From positions 7,750,001-7,814,000 of the forward strand of contig NZ_CP107960.1 of the NCBI RefSeq assembly GCF_036077095.1: a stretch of 64,000 nt of DNA. Reading direction: 5' to 3'. Positions 1-10,415 of the stretch are shown piece by piece; position 1 is the first letter of the stretch; the number at the start of each line of letters is the position of its first letter. This stretch comes from Streptomyces sp. NBC_00376. GTDB taxonomy: Bacteria > Actinomycetota > Actinomycetes > Streptomycetales > Streptomycetaceae. The notes beneath the pieces were generated by a model, which had not been told where the DNA came from, ran no database searches, and saw only the letters and a list, made by a program, of their open reading frames with translations. The position numbers were made by a program, and so were the translations under genes.

Positions 1-1062
1 GACATAGCCGTGAAGGTGACTTGGGTCCCGGGCGACTACTCGGCGAAGGTCAACGCGACCCTGCTGACCGACGCCGCCCCCGACGTGTTCGAGATTGGCG
101 ACTTCAAGGAGAGCCTCGTCCACCGCGGCCAGATCGCCGCCCTCGACGACGTGTACGGCACCGCCAAGAGCGACTTCAACACGAACGCCGTCGAGGCGGT
201 CACCGTCGACGGCAAGCTCTACGGCGTCAAGATGATCGACGACGTCATGATGCTGTACTACCGCAAGAGCGTCCTGTCGAAGGCCGGTATCACCCCGCCC
301 ACGACCTTCGACGGTCTCGTCGCCGCGGCGAAGGCCCTGACCACGAAGAAGAACAAGGGCCTGTTCATCGGCAACGACGGTCTCGGCGACTCTGCGACCA
401 ACGCCGTCTGGTCCAACGGCGGCGACCTCGTGACCCCCGAGGGCAAGGTGGCGTTCGGATCGGCACCGGCACTCGAAGCGCTGACCGGCCTGAAGCGACT
501 GCACGACGACAAGTCGCTGCTGCTCGGCTTCACCACCGACTGGTGGGACCCCGCCGCCCTCACCCAGGGCGTCGTGCCGATGCAGTGGAGCGGCCTGTGG
601 GCGAATCCCGCGATCAAGTCCGCGCTCGGCGACGACTTCGGCGTGCTGCCGTGGCCCGCCTTCAAGGCCGGCGGCGCCCCCGTCGTCCGCGTCGGCGGCT
701 GGACCAGCTGTGTCAATGCCAAGGGCAAGAACGTGGCCGCGGCGAAGAAGTTCGTCCAGTGGCTGTGGGTCCAGCAGACCGACCTGCAGAAGGACTTCGC
801 CGAGAGCTACGGCTTCCACGTCCCGCCGCGCAGGACCGTCGCGGCGTCCGCGGAGAAGCTCTCCCAGGGCACGGCCAAGGAGGCCGTGGTGCTCGCCGAC
901 AAGCACGGGAAGCACTTCCCGGGAACCTGGGACACCGCCGTGAGCAACATGTTCAACGCGGCCGCGATGAAGATCGTCGAGGGGCAGGGCGATCCTGCCG
1001 CCCTTCTGGCCGACGCGGTGAAGAAGGCCCAGCGCGAGATCGACAAGCAGCTCGGCCGATGA
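1..1062 (+). CDS. Sugar ABC transporter solute-binding protein (5' end outside window)
   Basis: This is the extracytoplasmic binding lipoprotein of a carbohydrate importer. The reading frame is open from base 1, so the signal peptide and N-terminus lie to the left of the window. The visible part matches family-1 solute-binding proteins: APDVFEIGD near the start, then DGKLYGVKMIDD, then LYYRKSVLSKAGITPPTTFD, the usual hinge region, and later WSNGGD and GGWTSCVNAKGKN. Its TGA stop (1060-1062) overlaps the ATG of the next gene, so it is translationally coupled to two permeases. The ligand cannot be read from sequence. The GH5 glycosidase downstream suggests an oligosaccharide, but that is inference. 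Confidence 0.9.
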   Translation, partial: DIAVKVTWVPGDYSAKVNATLLTDAAPDVFEIGDFKESLVHRGQIAALDDVYGTAKSDFNTNAVEAVTVDGKLYGVKMIDDVMMLYYRKSVLSKAGITPPTTFDGLVAAAKALTTKKNKGLFIGNDGLGDSATNAVWSNGGDLVTPEGKVAFGSAPALEALTGLKRLHDDKSLLLGFTTDWWDPAALTQGVVPMQWSGLWANPAIKSALGDDFGVLPWPAFKAGGAPVVRVGGWTSCVNAKGKNVAAAKKFVQWLWVQQTDLQKDFAESYGFHVPPRRTVAASAEKLSQGTAKEAVVLADKHGKHFPGTWDTAVSNMFNAAAMKIVEGQGDPAALLADAVKKAQREIDKQLGR

Positions 1063-2051
1063 GCCAGTCGACGGACCTCACACTGAAGCCCGAGCATGCC
1101 GGGCGGCGCCCCGCGGTCATCCCGCGCGGCGCCGCGCGGCCCGGCCGGGCACGTCCCGGCCGGGCCGGCTGGGCCGCGTTCGTCCTGCTGACCGCGCCGA
1201 TGCTGATCGGCCTCGGTCTCTTCAAGTACGTCGCGATCGGCTGGAGTTTCCTGCTCAGCCTCAGCGACGCGCGCGGCACCATCGCCCTCGGCCACTGGGT
1301 CGGGCTCGAGAACTATCGCAGGCTCCTGTCCGACCAGGAGTTCCGCGGCTCCCTCGTCCAGATCCTGCTGTTCACCGCCTTCATCGTGCCGCTCACCTTC
1401 GCGGCCTCGCTCGGTCTCGCCCTGCTGGTGCACCGGATCAGACGGGGCCGGGCGCTGTTCCGTACCACCTTCCTCATCCCGGCGGCCGTCTCGTACGTCG
1501 CCGCGTCGCTGCTGTGGAAGATGTCCCTGTTCAACGGCCTCCCGGCGGGTATCGCCAACACGATCGGAGGCTGGTTCGGAGCGGATCCCGTTCCCTGGCT
1601 CCAGTCCACCTCGCCGCCGCTCTACTGGGTGGCGCTCGTCACCCTGCGGCTCTGGCTCCAGGTCGGCTTCTACATGGTGCTGTTCCTGGCCGGACTCCAG
1701 GCCATCCCCAAGGAGTTGTACGAAGCCGCCGCACTCGACGGCGCCACCGGCAGGCGGCTCCTGACCAAGATCACCCTGCCCATGCTGCGCAACACCTCCG
1801 TCGCCGTACTGATGCTGCTGTTCATCGCCGCCTTCCAGGCCTTCGACGAGTTCTACAACCTGTTCAACAGCGGTCTCTCCGGAACGGCCACCGCCCCCGT
1901 GCAGACACCGCTGGTCCACCTCTACAACACCGCCATGGGCAGCCAGAACTACGGCATCGGCTCGGCCGGAGCCTTCGTCCTCACCGCCCTCATCATCGGA
2001 GTGACCCTGCTTCAGGGCCGGTTCACCGGCTTCGGCCGGAGCGGAGAATGA
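1059..2051 (+). CDS. Sugar ABC transporter permease (MalF type)
   Basis: Inner-membrane permease subunit of the importer, 330 aa. The N-terminal 35 residues are Arg/Pro/Gly rich and cytoplasmic, then about six membrane segments follow. The ATPase-contact EAA loop is visible near residues 222-240 (EAAALDGATG, then ITLPML). I chose the ATG at 1059 because it overlaps the stop of the binding protein (ATGA); the longer open frame upstream is only a shadow of that gene. No ATP-binding subunit is encoded nearby. In Streptomyces a shared ATPase such as MsiK commonly serves these systems, which would fit but is not shown here. Confidence 0.93.
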   Translation: MSQSTDLTLKPEHAGRRPAVIPRGAARPGRARPGRAGWAAFVLLTAPMLIGLGLFKYVAIGWSFLLSLSDARGTIALGHWVGLENYRRLLSDQEFRGSLVQILLFTAFIVPLTFAASLGLALLVHRIRRGRALFRTTFLIPAAVSYVAASLLWKMSLFNGLPAGIANTIGGWFGADPVPWLQSTSPPLYWVALVTLRLWLQVGFYMVLFLAGLQAIPKELYEAAALDGATGRRLLTKITLPMLRNTSVAVLMLLFIAAFQAFDEFYNLFNSGLSGTATAPVQTPLVHLYNTAMGSQNYGIGSAGAFVLTALIIGVTLLQGRFTGFGRSGE

Positions 2052-2058
2052 GACGCGC

Positions 2059-2904
2059 ATGATCACCCTCCCCGGACTGTCCCGATCCGCGCGCCTCCTC
2101 GTACGCGCTCTGTTCGTCGGCCTCCTCACCACGGCCTTCCTCGCGCCCTTCTACCTCATGCTCCGCAACGCGCTCATGGACTCGCAGAGCCTGACGTCGC
2201 CGGAGTGGACGTGGTGGCCCTCGACGATGCACTTCGAGAACTTCACCGCCCTCTTCAGCGACCCCACCGTCTCCATGGGCCGGGCCCTCGGCAACTCCCT
2301 GCTCATCGCGGCCGTCACCGCGCCCGTCTCCACCCTTCTCGCCTCCGCCGCGGGCTACGCCCTGGCCCGGATCCCCGTCCCCGGACGCGGCGTGGTGCTC
2401 GCCCTGATCGTGGCCACGCTGATGATCCCCGGCTCGGTCACCTTCGTGCCGACGTTCGTCGTCGTCGGCTCCATGGGGGGTGTCAACACCCTGTGGGGCC
2501 TCATCGTGCCCGGTCTCTTCAACCCGTTCGCGGTCCTGCTCTTCCGCAACTTCTACCTCCAGTTCCCCAGCGAGATCGAGGAGGCCGGCCGGCTCGACGG
2601 CCTCGGCTGGCTCGGCCTGTACCGCCGGGTCGCCCTGCCGAGCTCAGGAGCCATGCTGGCCTCGCTCGGTGCGCTGTCCTTCATCGACAGCTGGAACTCC
2701 TTCCTGTGGCCGCTGGTCATCGGACAGGATCCGTCCGCCTGGACCGCGCAGATCGCGCTGTCCACCTTCCTCACTTCGCAGACCATCAATCTGCCCGGCC
2801 TCTTCGCCGGTGCCGTCGTCACCATCACGCCCCTGGTCGTCATGTTCCTCGTCGCCCAGCGGTACATCGTCGAAGGTATCGCCACCAGCGGCCTCAAGGG
2901 CTGA
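2059..2904 (+). CDS. Sugar ABC transporter permease (MalG type)
   Basis: Second permease subunit, 281 aa, starting 7 bases after the stop of the MalF-type gene. It has the typical layout: one N-terminal membrane helix, a periplasmic segment (SPEWTWWPSTMHFENF), then five more helices. The EAA loop lies around residues 172-192 (EIEEAGRLDG, then VALPSSG). It ends near the membrane with IVEGIATSGLKG, the usual C-terminus of this family. It forms the channel with the upstream permease. The next gene, a secreted glycosidase, follows after 68 bases. Confidence 0.93.
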   Translation: MITLPGLSRSARLLVRALFVGLLTTAFLAPFYLMLRNALMDSQSLTSPEWTWWPSTMHFENFTALFSDPTVSMGRALGNSLLIAAVTAPVSTLLASAAGYALARIPVPGRGVVLALIVATLMIPGSVTFVPTFVVVGSMGGVNTLWGLIVPGLFNPFAVLLFRNFYLQFPSEIEEAGRLDGLGWLGLYRRVALPSSGAMLASLGALSFIDSWNSFLWPLVIGQDPSAWTAQIALSTFLTSQTINLPGLFAGAVVTITPLVVMFLVAQRYIVEGIATSGLKG

Positions 2905-2972
2905 CCCCACACCGCACCTCCCTGTACCACGCACAAGGCAGACGCACGCACCCCCACCCGTAAGGAGCCCCC

Positions 2973-4910
2973 GTGACACCCCGCTTCACCTTGCTCCGAC
3001 GCGCGACCGCAGGCCTCGTCACCTCGTCCGCGCTCGTCCTCGCCACCCTCACCCCCCACGCCGCCGCGGCGGACACGCGGACGGCGCCGCCCCCGGCCCT
3101 CACCGGCGCGCAACTCGCCGCCTCATGGACCGCCCCGCTGTCGACCCGGGACCGGTACGTCGTCGACGCCGACGGCGACCGGTTCAAGCTCAAGTCAGGA
3201 AACTGGGCAGGCGCACAGGGCACCTGGCAGGGCAGCGGCGACGTAAAGGACGTCGCCAACCACCAGGCGAGGCAGATGTCGAACAACATTCCGCTCGGCC
3301 TGGACCGGAAGCCGATGGCCCAGATCCTGGCCGACTTCCACGCCCTGGGCCTCAACAGCATCCGGCTGCCTTTCGCCAATGCCGTGATCCACGACACGAG
3401 CGTCGTCCCGGACTCGGCCGTCGCCGCCAACCCGCAGCTCAAGGGCAAGACCCCGCTGCAGGTGCTCGACGCCGTCGTCGGGGCCCTGACCACGGACGGC
3501 TTCGCCGTCATCCTCAACAACCACACCACCAGCTACCGCTTCTGCTGCGGCCTGGACGGCAACGAGCGCTGGAACAGTGGCCAGTCGACCCAGCAGTGGA
3601 TCGACGACTGGGTGTTCCTGGCCAAGCGCTACCAGGCCGACAAGCGGGTCGTCGGAGCCGACCTGCGCAACGAGGTCCGCCGCGACACCTGGGACGATCC
3701 CAACTGGGGCTGGGGCGACGACCACGACCTCAACAAGGCACTGGAGGAGGCCGGTAACAAGATCCTGCAGGCCAACCCGGAGATGCTCGTCATCATGGAG
3801 GGCATCAACTGGCAGGGCATACCAACCGATCTGACCCCCCACGGCCGCCCGACGCTCACCCCGGTCGCCACCCTGTCCAACACCTTGATCCGCTCCGACA
3901 AACTCGTCTACGCAGCCCACTTCTACGGCTACACGGGCCCGAACCACACCGGCGCCACCGGCACGGGCGAGACACACGACCCGCGCTACGAGGAGTTCAC
4001 CCCCGCACAGCTCGCCCAGGTCGTCGACGACCAGGCCCTGTTCGTCACCCGGTCCGGACAGCACTTCACCGCACCCGTGTGGATCAGCGAGTTCGGCGCC
4101 GCCGGCCGTGGGGAGACCGACGCCAAGGAACGCGCCTGGTTCACCAACTTCACCGACATCATGGTGAAGAACGACACCGACTTCGCCATCTGGCCCCTCG
4201 TCGGCTGGACCGATGCGAACGGCACACCGCAGGACAACTGGGCCATGGTCAACTACAGCGCCAACGGCGCCCGGCTCGGCGTCATGGACGCGGGCGACTG
4301 GCGCGCCACCGACTGGAACAAGCTCGTCAACGCCCCCGGCCGCGCCGGCCGGATCGCCCCGACCCCGCGCTGGAACATGCTGGACCTGGACCACGCCGAC
4401 TACAACGTCTCCGCCACCATGCTCGCCAAGCCGGACTGGTCGCCGGGCAACCGCAAGGCCAACTGCCCGGACAGTCAGCGCGTGACCGGCATCGCCCGGA
4501 GCAGCAGCCGAGGACTGTGCACCGACGCCGGGCAGCCGGCGAAGGCGAGCGGCCCCTGGACCGTCGTCACCGACGAGCGTTACGTCACCGGCGGCGACTG
4601 GGCGAGCGGCTACAACAAGCTCCAGTGCCCCGGCAACACCTTCGCCGTCGGCTACAGCGTGAGCGGCAACGCCATGGCGGCCCTCCTGTGCGCACCCGCG
4701 ACCGCCGCCCTTCCCACCACCGGCCGCGCCCTCTGGTTCGACGGCGGCGACAACCGGCCCGCCACCGGAGGCTCGACCGCCAGCGACTGGGCACCGGGCC
4801 ACTACAAGGGCCAGTGCCGCGACAACGAGTACCTCGCCGGCGTCGCCTACACCTGGAAGTGGAACCACGGCGGCGTCCCCGACGCCCTGCTGTGCCGCCC
4901 GCTCGCCTGA
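2973..4910 (+). CDS. Secreted GH5-family glycoside hydrolase with C-terminal repeat module
   Basis: Secreted endo-acting glycosidase, 645 aa, probably cellulase or related beta-glucanase. A GTG start is preceded by AAGGAG at 2962-2967. The first ~33 residues are a Sec signal peptide ending near AAAADTR. The catalytic TIM barrel shows the GH5 acid/base in LRNEVR (E234), HFYGYTG, and the nucleophile in VWISEFG (E373). After about residue 490 comes a Cys-containing module with two similar halves (NCPDSQRVTGIA..., then QCRDNEYLAGVAY near the end), probably carbohydrate binding or a stability module. Its position behind an oligosaccharide importer suggests a digest-and-import unit. The exact substrate is not known. 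Confidence 0.9.
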   Translation: MTPRFTLLRRATAGLVTSSALVLATLTPHAAAADTRTAPPPALTGAQLAASWTAPLSTRDRYVVDADGDRFKLKSGNWAGAQGTWQGSGDVKDVANHQARQMSNNIPLGLDRKPMAQILADFHALGLNSIRLPFANAVIHDTSVVPDSAVAANPQLKGKTPLQVLDAVVGALTTDGFAVILNNHTTSYRFCCGLDGNERWNSGQSTQQWIDDWVFLAKRYQADKRVVGADLRNEVRRDTWDDPNWGWGDDHDLNKALEEAGNKILQANPEMLVIMEGINWQGIPTDLTPHGRPTLTPVATLSNTLIRSDKLVYAAHFYGYTGPNHTGATGTGETHDPRYEEFTPAQLAQVVDDQALFVTRSGQHFTAPVWISEFGAAGRGETDAKERAWFTNFTDIMVKNDTDFAIWPLVGWTDANGTPQDNWAMVNYSANGARLGVMDAGDWRATDWNKLVNAPGRAGRIAPTPRWNMLDLDHADYNVSATMLAKPDWSPGNRKANCPDSQRVTGIARSSSRGLCTDAGQPAKASGPWTVVTDERYVTGGDWASGYNKLQCPGNTFAVGYSVSGNAMAALLCAPATAALPTTGRALWFDGGDNRPATGGSTASDWAPGHYKGQCRDNEYLAGVAYTWKWNHGGVPDALLCRPLA

Positions 4911-4957
4911 CCCGTCCCATCGACTTCAGGCCCATCACGACCGGCCTCCGAGCGATT

Positions 4958-4983
4958 CCGGCCGCCCGACTCCGGGCGGCCGG
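4958..4983 (+). terminator. Intrinsic-type terminator hairpin after the GH5 gene
   Basis: A perfect 10-bp inverted repeat (CCGGCCGCCC, loop GACTCC, GGGCGGCCGG) lies 48 bases after the GH5 stop. There is no U-tract, which is usual for Streptomyces terminators. Confidence 0.6.
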
Positions 4984-5192
4984 CCCCGCCCGTACCATCT
5001 GCGCGCCCTCCGTGAGGCCGAGGCCCCCTCTGTCCGGCACAGGCGCCGCCTGCACGTTCCTTCACCTCGACGGCCGGACGAAGGGACTGGCCCGGATCGA
5101 CGGTCCTCCCCTGGGCCGCTCCTGGTCCCGGGGGCCCGGACAGCCTGTACGTTCCCGCACCCCCGACCCCGACCAGATCAGCAGGAGACCCC

Positions 5193-5852
5193 GTGCCCAC
5201 CGAACTCCAAGCAGTCCTTTTCGACATGGACGGCACCATCGTCGACACCGAGCGGCTCTGGCGACAGGCGGTCGAGGAGGAGGCCCTCGGTCTGGGACTC
5301 GTCCTCACGGACGCGGACCTCCCGTTCGTTCTCGGCCGGGCGATCGAGGACTGCGCAGAGCACCTGGCCGCCCGCGCAGTCGGCCACGTCCGGTCGGCGC
5401 AGCTCGGCGACGCCCTCGAACAGCGCTTCACGGAACTCGTACGCCGACAGGTCGTCCCCATGCCCGGGGCTGTCGAACTCGTCGCAGCGGTCCACGCCGC
5501 AGGGGTGCCGATGGCGCTGGTCTCGGCCTCGCCGAGGCCGGTCGTGAACACCGTCCTCGACGTCATCGGGCGGAATTGGTTCGTCACTTCCGTCGCCGCG
5601 GGGGAGACCCCCCGCACCAAGCCGTCTCCCGACCCCTACCGGGCGGCCCTGACCACTCTCGGTGCCGCTCCGGCCCGCTGCGTCGCGGTCGAGGACTCCC
5701 CGACCGGCGTTGCTTCCGCGGAGGCGGCCGACTGCGCGGTCCTGGCGGTGCCCTCGCTGACCGACATTCCCGTGGCACCGGGCAGGACGGTCGTGCGCAC
5801 ACTGTCGGACGTGGATGTCGCCCTGCTCAGGGCGATGGTGGCTGGGCGATGA
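5193..5852 (+). CDS. HAD-superfamily phosphatase (phosphoglucomutase/phosphatase-like)
   Basis: Cytoplasmic HAD hydrolase of 219 aa with a GTG start preceded by AGGAG. Motif I is FDMDGT with nucleophile D11 and acid/base D13. Motif II is ALVSASPRP, and motifs III/IV are TKPSPDPY with the Lys, and VEDSPTGVASAEAA with the acidic pair. The cap lies between motifs I and II, as in the beta-phosphoglucomutase and phosphatase subfamily. The substrate is probably a small sugar phosphate, which cannot be decided from sequence. It stands alone between a terminator and a convergent transporter gene. Confidence 0.88.
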   Translation: MPTELQAVLFDMDGTIVDTERLWRQAVEEEALGLGLVLTDADLPFVLGRAIEDCAEHLAARAVGHVRSAQLGDALEQRFTELVRRQVVPMPGAVELVAAVHAAGVPMALVSASPRPVVNTVLDVIGRNWFVTSVAAGETPRTKPSPDPYRAALTTLGAAPARCVAVEDSPTGVASAEAADCAVLAVPSLTDIPVAPGRTVVRTLSDVDVALLRAMVAGR

Positions 5853-5965
5853 CGCACGGGTGGGTCCGGGCGGCGGGTGAGCTGGGCCCACTTCCCGAGC
5901 CGAGGGCCGGTACGACGCGCTGAGCGACCGTGACACCACGCTGCCCCGGACCGCGTGCCGCCGGT

Positions 5966-7915
5966 TCACCCGACGTGGACGCGGGGGCGGCGGGCCCGGT
6001 CGGGTTCGGCCTCGCGGAGGACCTCGCGGGTGACGGGGGCGACCTCGCCCTGGCCGAAGAGGAAGAACCGCAGGAAGTTGGTGAAGGGGTTGCCTTCGGT
6101 CCACTCGAAGTAGATGTGAGGGTTGTGGCCGGTGAGATCGCGGACGTGCAGGAGCAGGGCGGCCAGGGCGTTGGGGACGGAGGAGCTCTCCAGGGTCAGA
6201 ACGCGGTAGCGGCCGTGCAGGACTTCGCCGCGTACGTTCAGGCCCGATTCGAACTCCGAGGGGTCGAGGACGGTGACCTCGACGAAGACGAAGTCCTCCT
6301 GGACGGGGACGTCGTTGTCGTGACGGATCTGTTCGATCTTGTCGCGGTACTCGGCGACGTCGCGGTTGTCGGGCTCATTGGCGATGAACCGGATCCTGCG
6401 GCTGGCGGCGTCCCGCACGAAACGCTCCGCCACGCCGTCCATGGTCACGCTGGTGACCCGCAGTTCGAAGGCGCGCGCGAGCCGTGAGAGCAGCGAGACG
6501 AGGATGATCCCGGCGATGAAGCAGGCACCGATCTTCACCCCGTCGGGGCGCTCGATCACATTCGCCACGGTGGTGTAGAGGAAGATCGCCGAGATGACGG
6601 CGAAGGCGATGGTCCAGTTGTGCTGGCCGGCCTTGCGCGCGGCGATCGTGACGGCGATGGCGGCTGAGCTGATCAGGACGAGGACGCCGGTGGCGTAGGC
6701 GCCGCCCTGGGCGTCGACAGAGGCATCGAAGATCCAGGTGACCAGGAACGCCACCAGGATGAACACGATCACCATCGGGCGCACGGCGCGCGCCCACTGC
6801 GGCGCCATGCCGTACCGGGGCAGGTAGCGGGGCATCAGGTTGAGCAGGCCGGCCATGGCGGAGGCGCCGGCGAACCACAGGATGGCGATCGTGGAGACGT
6901 CGTAGACGGTGCCGAAGGTGTTTCCGAGGTACTCGTGCGCCAGATACGCGAGTGCGCGGCCGTTCGCCCGGCCGCCCGACTCGAACTCCTTGGCCGGGAT
7001 GAGCACGGTGGTGATGAAACTGGTGGCGATCAGGAACACGCTCATGATCACCGCAGCGGTGGTCAGCAGCTTCTTCGTGTCGCGGATACGGCCGGTGGGC
7101 TTCTCCTCGGTGTCGTCGGGGTCGCCCGAGACATGAGGCATGACCGCGACTCCGGTCTCGAAGCCGGACAGGCCGAGGGCCAGCTTCGGGAAGACCAGCA
7201 AGGCGATGCCCACCATGGCGAGGACGTTGCCGTGCTCGGTGGTCAGGGCGCTCGTCCAGTCGGTGACCACGTGCGTGGCCGTGGCGACGTGCCACAGACC
7301 CGACACCACGACGACGACATTCAGGGTCAGATAGATCCCGACCAGGACGACGGCGACGCCGATGGCCTCCAGGAAGCCCTTGAGGAACACCGCTCCGAGC
7401 AGCGCGATCAGCAACAGTGTGATCAGCATCTGCTTGTTGTGCAGCGCATCGTTCAGGTGCGGGTTCTCCACCAGGTGGGTGGAGGCGTCCGCGGCCGACA
7501 GCGTGATGGTGATCAGGAAGTCGGCGGCAGCGAAGCCGAGCAGTGTCAGGACGAAGAGCTTGCCCTTCCAGAACGAGAGCAGCCGCTCCAGCATCGCGAT
7601 CGAGCCCTCGCCGTGCGGGCTCTCCTGGGCCACCCGTCGGTAGACCGGCAGTGCCCCCGCCAGCGTGACGATCACGAGCACGATGGTGGCCACGGGGGAC
7701 AGCAGTCCGGCCGCGAGGGCGGCGATGCCCGGCTGATAGCCCAGCGTGGAGAAGTAGTCGACGCCGGTCAGGCACATCACCCGCCACCACCGCTGCCCCT
7801 TGCCCGCGGGCTCGGGCTTGGCGTGCGGCCCCTGCTGGTGTCCGGCGATGTCGGACAGGCCCTCCAGCATCCATGCGCGCAGGCGACCCGGAGGCTCATG
7901 GGAAGGGGTGGCCAT
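5966..7915 (-). CDS. APC-superfamily transporter, 649 aa
   Basis: Membrane transporter with about 12 helices and a ~150-residue cytoplasmic C-terminus. The N-terminal signature [20 protein letters not shown] and the loop [13 protein letters not shown] mark it as an APC-type permease. The start is ATG at 7915, preceded by AGGAG eight bases upstream; a longer open frame to 8380 is low-complexity shadow. It is transcribed in the same direction as the KimA-like gene upstream, across a 247-base gap. Substrate unknown; amino acid or K+ are both possible. The C-terminal tail ([17 protein letters not shown], later [20 protein letters not shown]) looks like a regulatory domain. Confidence 0.85.
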   Translation of the reverse strand: MATPSHEPPGRLRAWMLEGLSDIAGHQQGPHAKPEPAGKGQRWWRVMCLTGVDYFSTLGYQPGIAALAAGLLSPVATIVLVIVTLAGALPVYRRVAQESPHGEGSIAMLERLLSFWKGKLFVLTLLGFAAADFLITITLSAADASTHLVENPHLNDALHNKQMLITLLLIALLGAVFLKGFLEAIGVAVVLVGIYLTLNVVVVVSGLWHVATATHVVTDWTSALTTEHGNVLAMVGIALLVFPKLALGLSGFETGVAVMPHVSGDPDDTEEKPTGRIRDTKKLLTTAAVIMSVFLIATSFITTVLIPAKEFESGGRANGRALAYLAHEYLGNTFGTVYDVSTIAILWFAGASAMAGLLNLMPRYLPRYGMAPQWARAVRPMVIVFILVAFLVTWIFDASVDAQGGAYATGVLVLISSAAIAVTIAARKAGQHNWTIAFAVISAIFLYTTVANVIERPDGVKIGACFIAGIILVSLLSRLARAFELRVTSVTMDGVAERFVRDAASRRIRFIANEPDNRDVAEYRDKIEQIRHDNDVPVQEDFVFVEVTVLDPSEFESGLNVRGEVLHGRYRVLTLESSSVPNALAALLLHVRDLTGHNPHIYFEWTEGNPFTNFLRFFLFGQGEVAPVTREVLREAEPDRARRPRVHVG

Positions 7916-8162
7916 CGTTGTGCTCCTGACGTGCGGCGAAGCGAACGGTGCAGGCCATCGGCGAGACGGCTGCCTCAGCGTACGCACGGAATGATCCGCG
8001 ACCGAGGGCTTCCCGTACCGGGCGAAGACGTGTCCCCGCCCGCACACCGCGTTCGACCTCCGCAGTGTGCGAACGCCCCGGTGGAGGAGGTCCTGGCGGG
8101 CCGTCAGCGGCTGACTTCGACGGCTCCGGGGTCCCCGACGGAGCCGAGCCCGGGCGCGGCGA

Positions 8163-10043
8163 CTACCGCAGGCTGAGGTCTGTGGGCGGCTCGGCCGAGT
8201 CGTCCAGGAGCCGGAACCGCAGGCGGCAGATGACCGCGTTCGTCTCGTGCCGGACAGCGTGGGCGACGACCGCACCACGCTGGTTCTGCAGCAGCCGCTG
8301 CCACAGGCGGGCCGGCTCGACCTCGGGGATGAGCACGGTGATCCGCAGGCCCGGATCGGTGGACGCAACCTTCCGTACATACGCGGCGACCGGGCGGCCG
8401 ACCGTGCGGCGGTCGGAGGCGATCCGGACCAGGGGGACCCCCGGATTCCACAGTGCCCAGTCCCGCTCCAGCGCCTCGGTCTGCTCCCGGTCCTCGGGGT
8501 CCGGGTGACAGACCGTCACCGCATGGACCTCGTCACCGAGGGACACCGCCGCGGTGAGGGCCTCGCTGGTGAGCCGGGTGAGGGACGAGACCGGAACCAC
8601 GATCAGCGAGCGGTCGCGGTGCGGGGGCTCCGGAACGCGGCCGACGCCCAGCCGTTCACCGATCCTGGTGTAGGCGCGGTGGACGGACTCGAAGCCGGCG
8701 ACCAGCAGGGGCAGCGTGACGACGATCAGCCAGGCGCCGTCGTGGAACTTGGTGGCCGTGACAACGACGGCGCTGACGCCTGTCAGGAGAGCGCCCAGAC
8801 CGTTCAGCACAGCCTTGCCCGCCCACCTGCTTCCGCGGACCGTGCGCCAGTGGATGACCATGCCGGTCTGGGCGATGGTGAAACCGACGAACACACCGAT
8901 CGCGAACAGCGGGACGAGGGTGTTGGTATCGCCACCGGAGAAGACCAGGAGCGTGGCGGATACGGCCGCGAGCGTGAGGACCCCGTGGCGGTGGACCTGC
9001 CGGTCGGCCTTGAGCCCGAAGACATGGGGCAGGTAGTTGTCGCGGGCCAGCAGCTTCAGCAGCACAGGCAGGCCGCCGAACGACGTGTTCGCGGACAGGG
9101 CCAGCAGCACCATCGTGGCGGACTGCACGACGTAGAAGGCGAGATTGTGCCCGAAGGACGCGTCGGCGAGCTGCGCCAGTACGGTCACGCCTTCGACCGG
9201 CTGCAACCCGAACCGGGAGATCAGCACGGACAGACCGATCAGCATCGCGCCGAGCAGTGCGCCGAGTGCCACCTCGGCGCGCTGTGCGCGGCGGGCGGCC
9301 GGGGCACGGAACGACGGCACGGCGTTGGCGATGGCCTCGACACCGGTGAGCGCCGAACAGCCCGCGGCGAAGGCCTTGAGGAGGAGCAGCGCACCGACCG
9401 CGGTGGCGTTGGCGCCGAGTACGGACGCGTGACCGGCGGCCGCTTCCGTACTCACCGGGGCGTCGCGGAACAGGCCGACCACGATGAGCACGAAGATCGC
9501 TCCGACGAACACCGCGGTCGGCACGATGAACGCACGCGCCGAGTCCACGATCCCGCGCAGATTCACGGCGGTGATCAGGATCAGTACGGCGAGGCACAGC
9601 CACAGGCGATCGCCGTACAGCTCCGGGAACGCGGAGGTCAGCGCTGCCACCCCCGCGGTCACGGCGACGGCCACGTTCAGGACGTAGTCCAGAACCAGGG
9701 ACGCGGCGGCGACCAGGCTGGTGCGGCGGCCCAGATGTGTCCTTGCGACCGCGTAACTGCCTCCGCCGTCCGGAAACGCTGCGATGACCTGCCGGTACGA
9801 GGCGACGAGCACCGCCAGCAGCAGGGCGATCGCCACGGTGACGGGGAGTGTGAAGCCGAGCCCGTAACCACCCGCGGCTGCCAGCACAAGGACGATGGCC
9901 TCAGGCCCGTACGCCACCGACGCCATCGCGTCGAGCGACAGGGCGGCCAGCCCCGTAACGGCCGTGAGCCTGTGACGGGCCCCGTCGCCAGGGGGCACCT
10001 CGGCGCTCGGTGCCGCACTGGATTCTGAGCTGAGAACGTACAT
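8163..10043 (-). CDS. KimA-like APC transporter, probable K+ uptake
   Basis: 626-aa transporter that resembles Bacillus KimA (YdaO) along its whole membrane part: [20 protein letters not shown] near the start, then [39 protein letters not shown], and [16 protein letters not shown]. KimA is a proton-coupled high-affinity K+ importer controlled by c-di-AMP. The ~180-residue C-terminus is cytoplasmic and begins with [18 protein letters not shown]. The ATG is preceded by GGAGGAG. I looked for a c-di-AMP riboswitch in the 370-base leader and saw none, so control, if any, would be on the protein. It is divergent from a Ser/Thr kinase gene. Confidence 0.8.
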   Translation of the reverse strand: MYVLSSESSAAPSAEVPPGDGARHRLTAVTGLAALSLDAMASVAYGPEAIVLVLAAAGGYGLGFTLPVTVAIALLLAVLVASYRQVIAAFPDGGGSYAVARTHLGRRTSLVAAASLVLDYVLNVAVAVTAGVAALTSAFPELYGDRLWLCLAVLILITAVNLRGIVDSARAFIVPTAVFVGAIFVLIVVGLFRDAPVSTEAAAGHASVLGANATAVGALLLLKAFAAGCSALTGVEAIANAVPSFRAPAARRAQRAEVALGALLGAMLIGLSVLISRFGLQPVEGVTVLAQLADASFGHNLAFYVVQSATMVLLALSANTSFGGLPVLLKLLARDNYLPHVFGLKADRQVHRHGVLTLAAVSATLLVFSGGDTNTLVPLFAIGVFVGFTIAQTGMVIHWRTVRGSRWAGKAVLNGLGALLTGVSAVVVTATKFHDGAWLIVVTLPLLVAGFESVHRAYTRIGERLGVGRVPEPPHRDRSLIVVPVSSLTRLTSEALTAAVSLGDEVHAVTVCHPDPEDREQTEALERDWALWNPGVPLVRIASDRRTVGRPVAAYVRKVASTDPGLRITVLIPEVEPARLWQRLLQNQRGAVVAHAVRHETNAVICRLRFRLLDDSAEPPTDLSLR

Positions 10044-10415
10044 GGGGTGAGAGCTCCTCCGTGCAAGGGTTCGCCCAGCGTGTGTCCGTTCTCGGCCGGT
10101 CGGGTCGGGTGCTTGCGCGTTCTTGGCGCCACGTGCCGGTCTTTTCCCGAGTTCTTGACGGTGTTGGTCAGGGCGGCGTCAAAAGCTGGCCCGAACCGGG
10201 CGCTCGGGTAATTTGCCTAAATTTCGATAGTTCTGAACAATTTGGTGCGGAGACGGTCCGCACCGCGCGGTGTCCCACGACACGGGAGCGGCCCCGGGCT
10301 CCTTGTACGTCACCCGCTTTGCCCTGCGGTACTGCCCTGCGGCTAGTTTGTGTGCAGCACGGATACGCAGGCCCGTCGCGGCAGAGCCGCACGGGGGGAC
10401 GGGAGGTCGGGAAGA
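10044..10415. other. Divergent intergenic region with facing -35-like boxes
   Basis: 372 bases between the KimA-like gene and the kinase gene. It holds TTGACG at 10155-10160 and its inverted copy CGTCAA at 10177-10182, two -35-like hexamers facing each other, and an AT-rich patch at 10209-10245 that stands out in this GC-rich DNA. I could not pair these with convincing -10 boxes. Confidence 0.35.

Noticed and set aside
5966..8380. Longer start of the APC transporter at 8380
   Set aside because: The extra 155 codons overlap the KimA-like gene's 3' end and read as Arg/Ser low complexity; the ATG at 7915 has a good ribosome binding site.
10044..10240. c-di-AMP (ydaO) riboswitch before the KimA-like gene
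   Set aside because: I looked for the conserved GA-rich and pseudoknot segments on the minus strand and did not find them.
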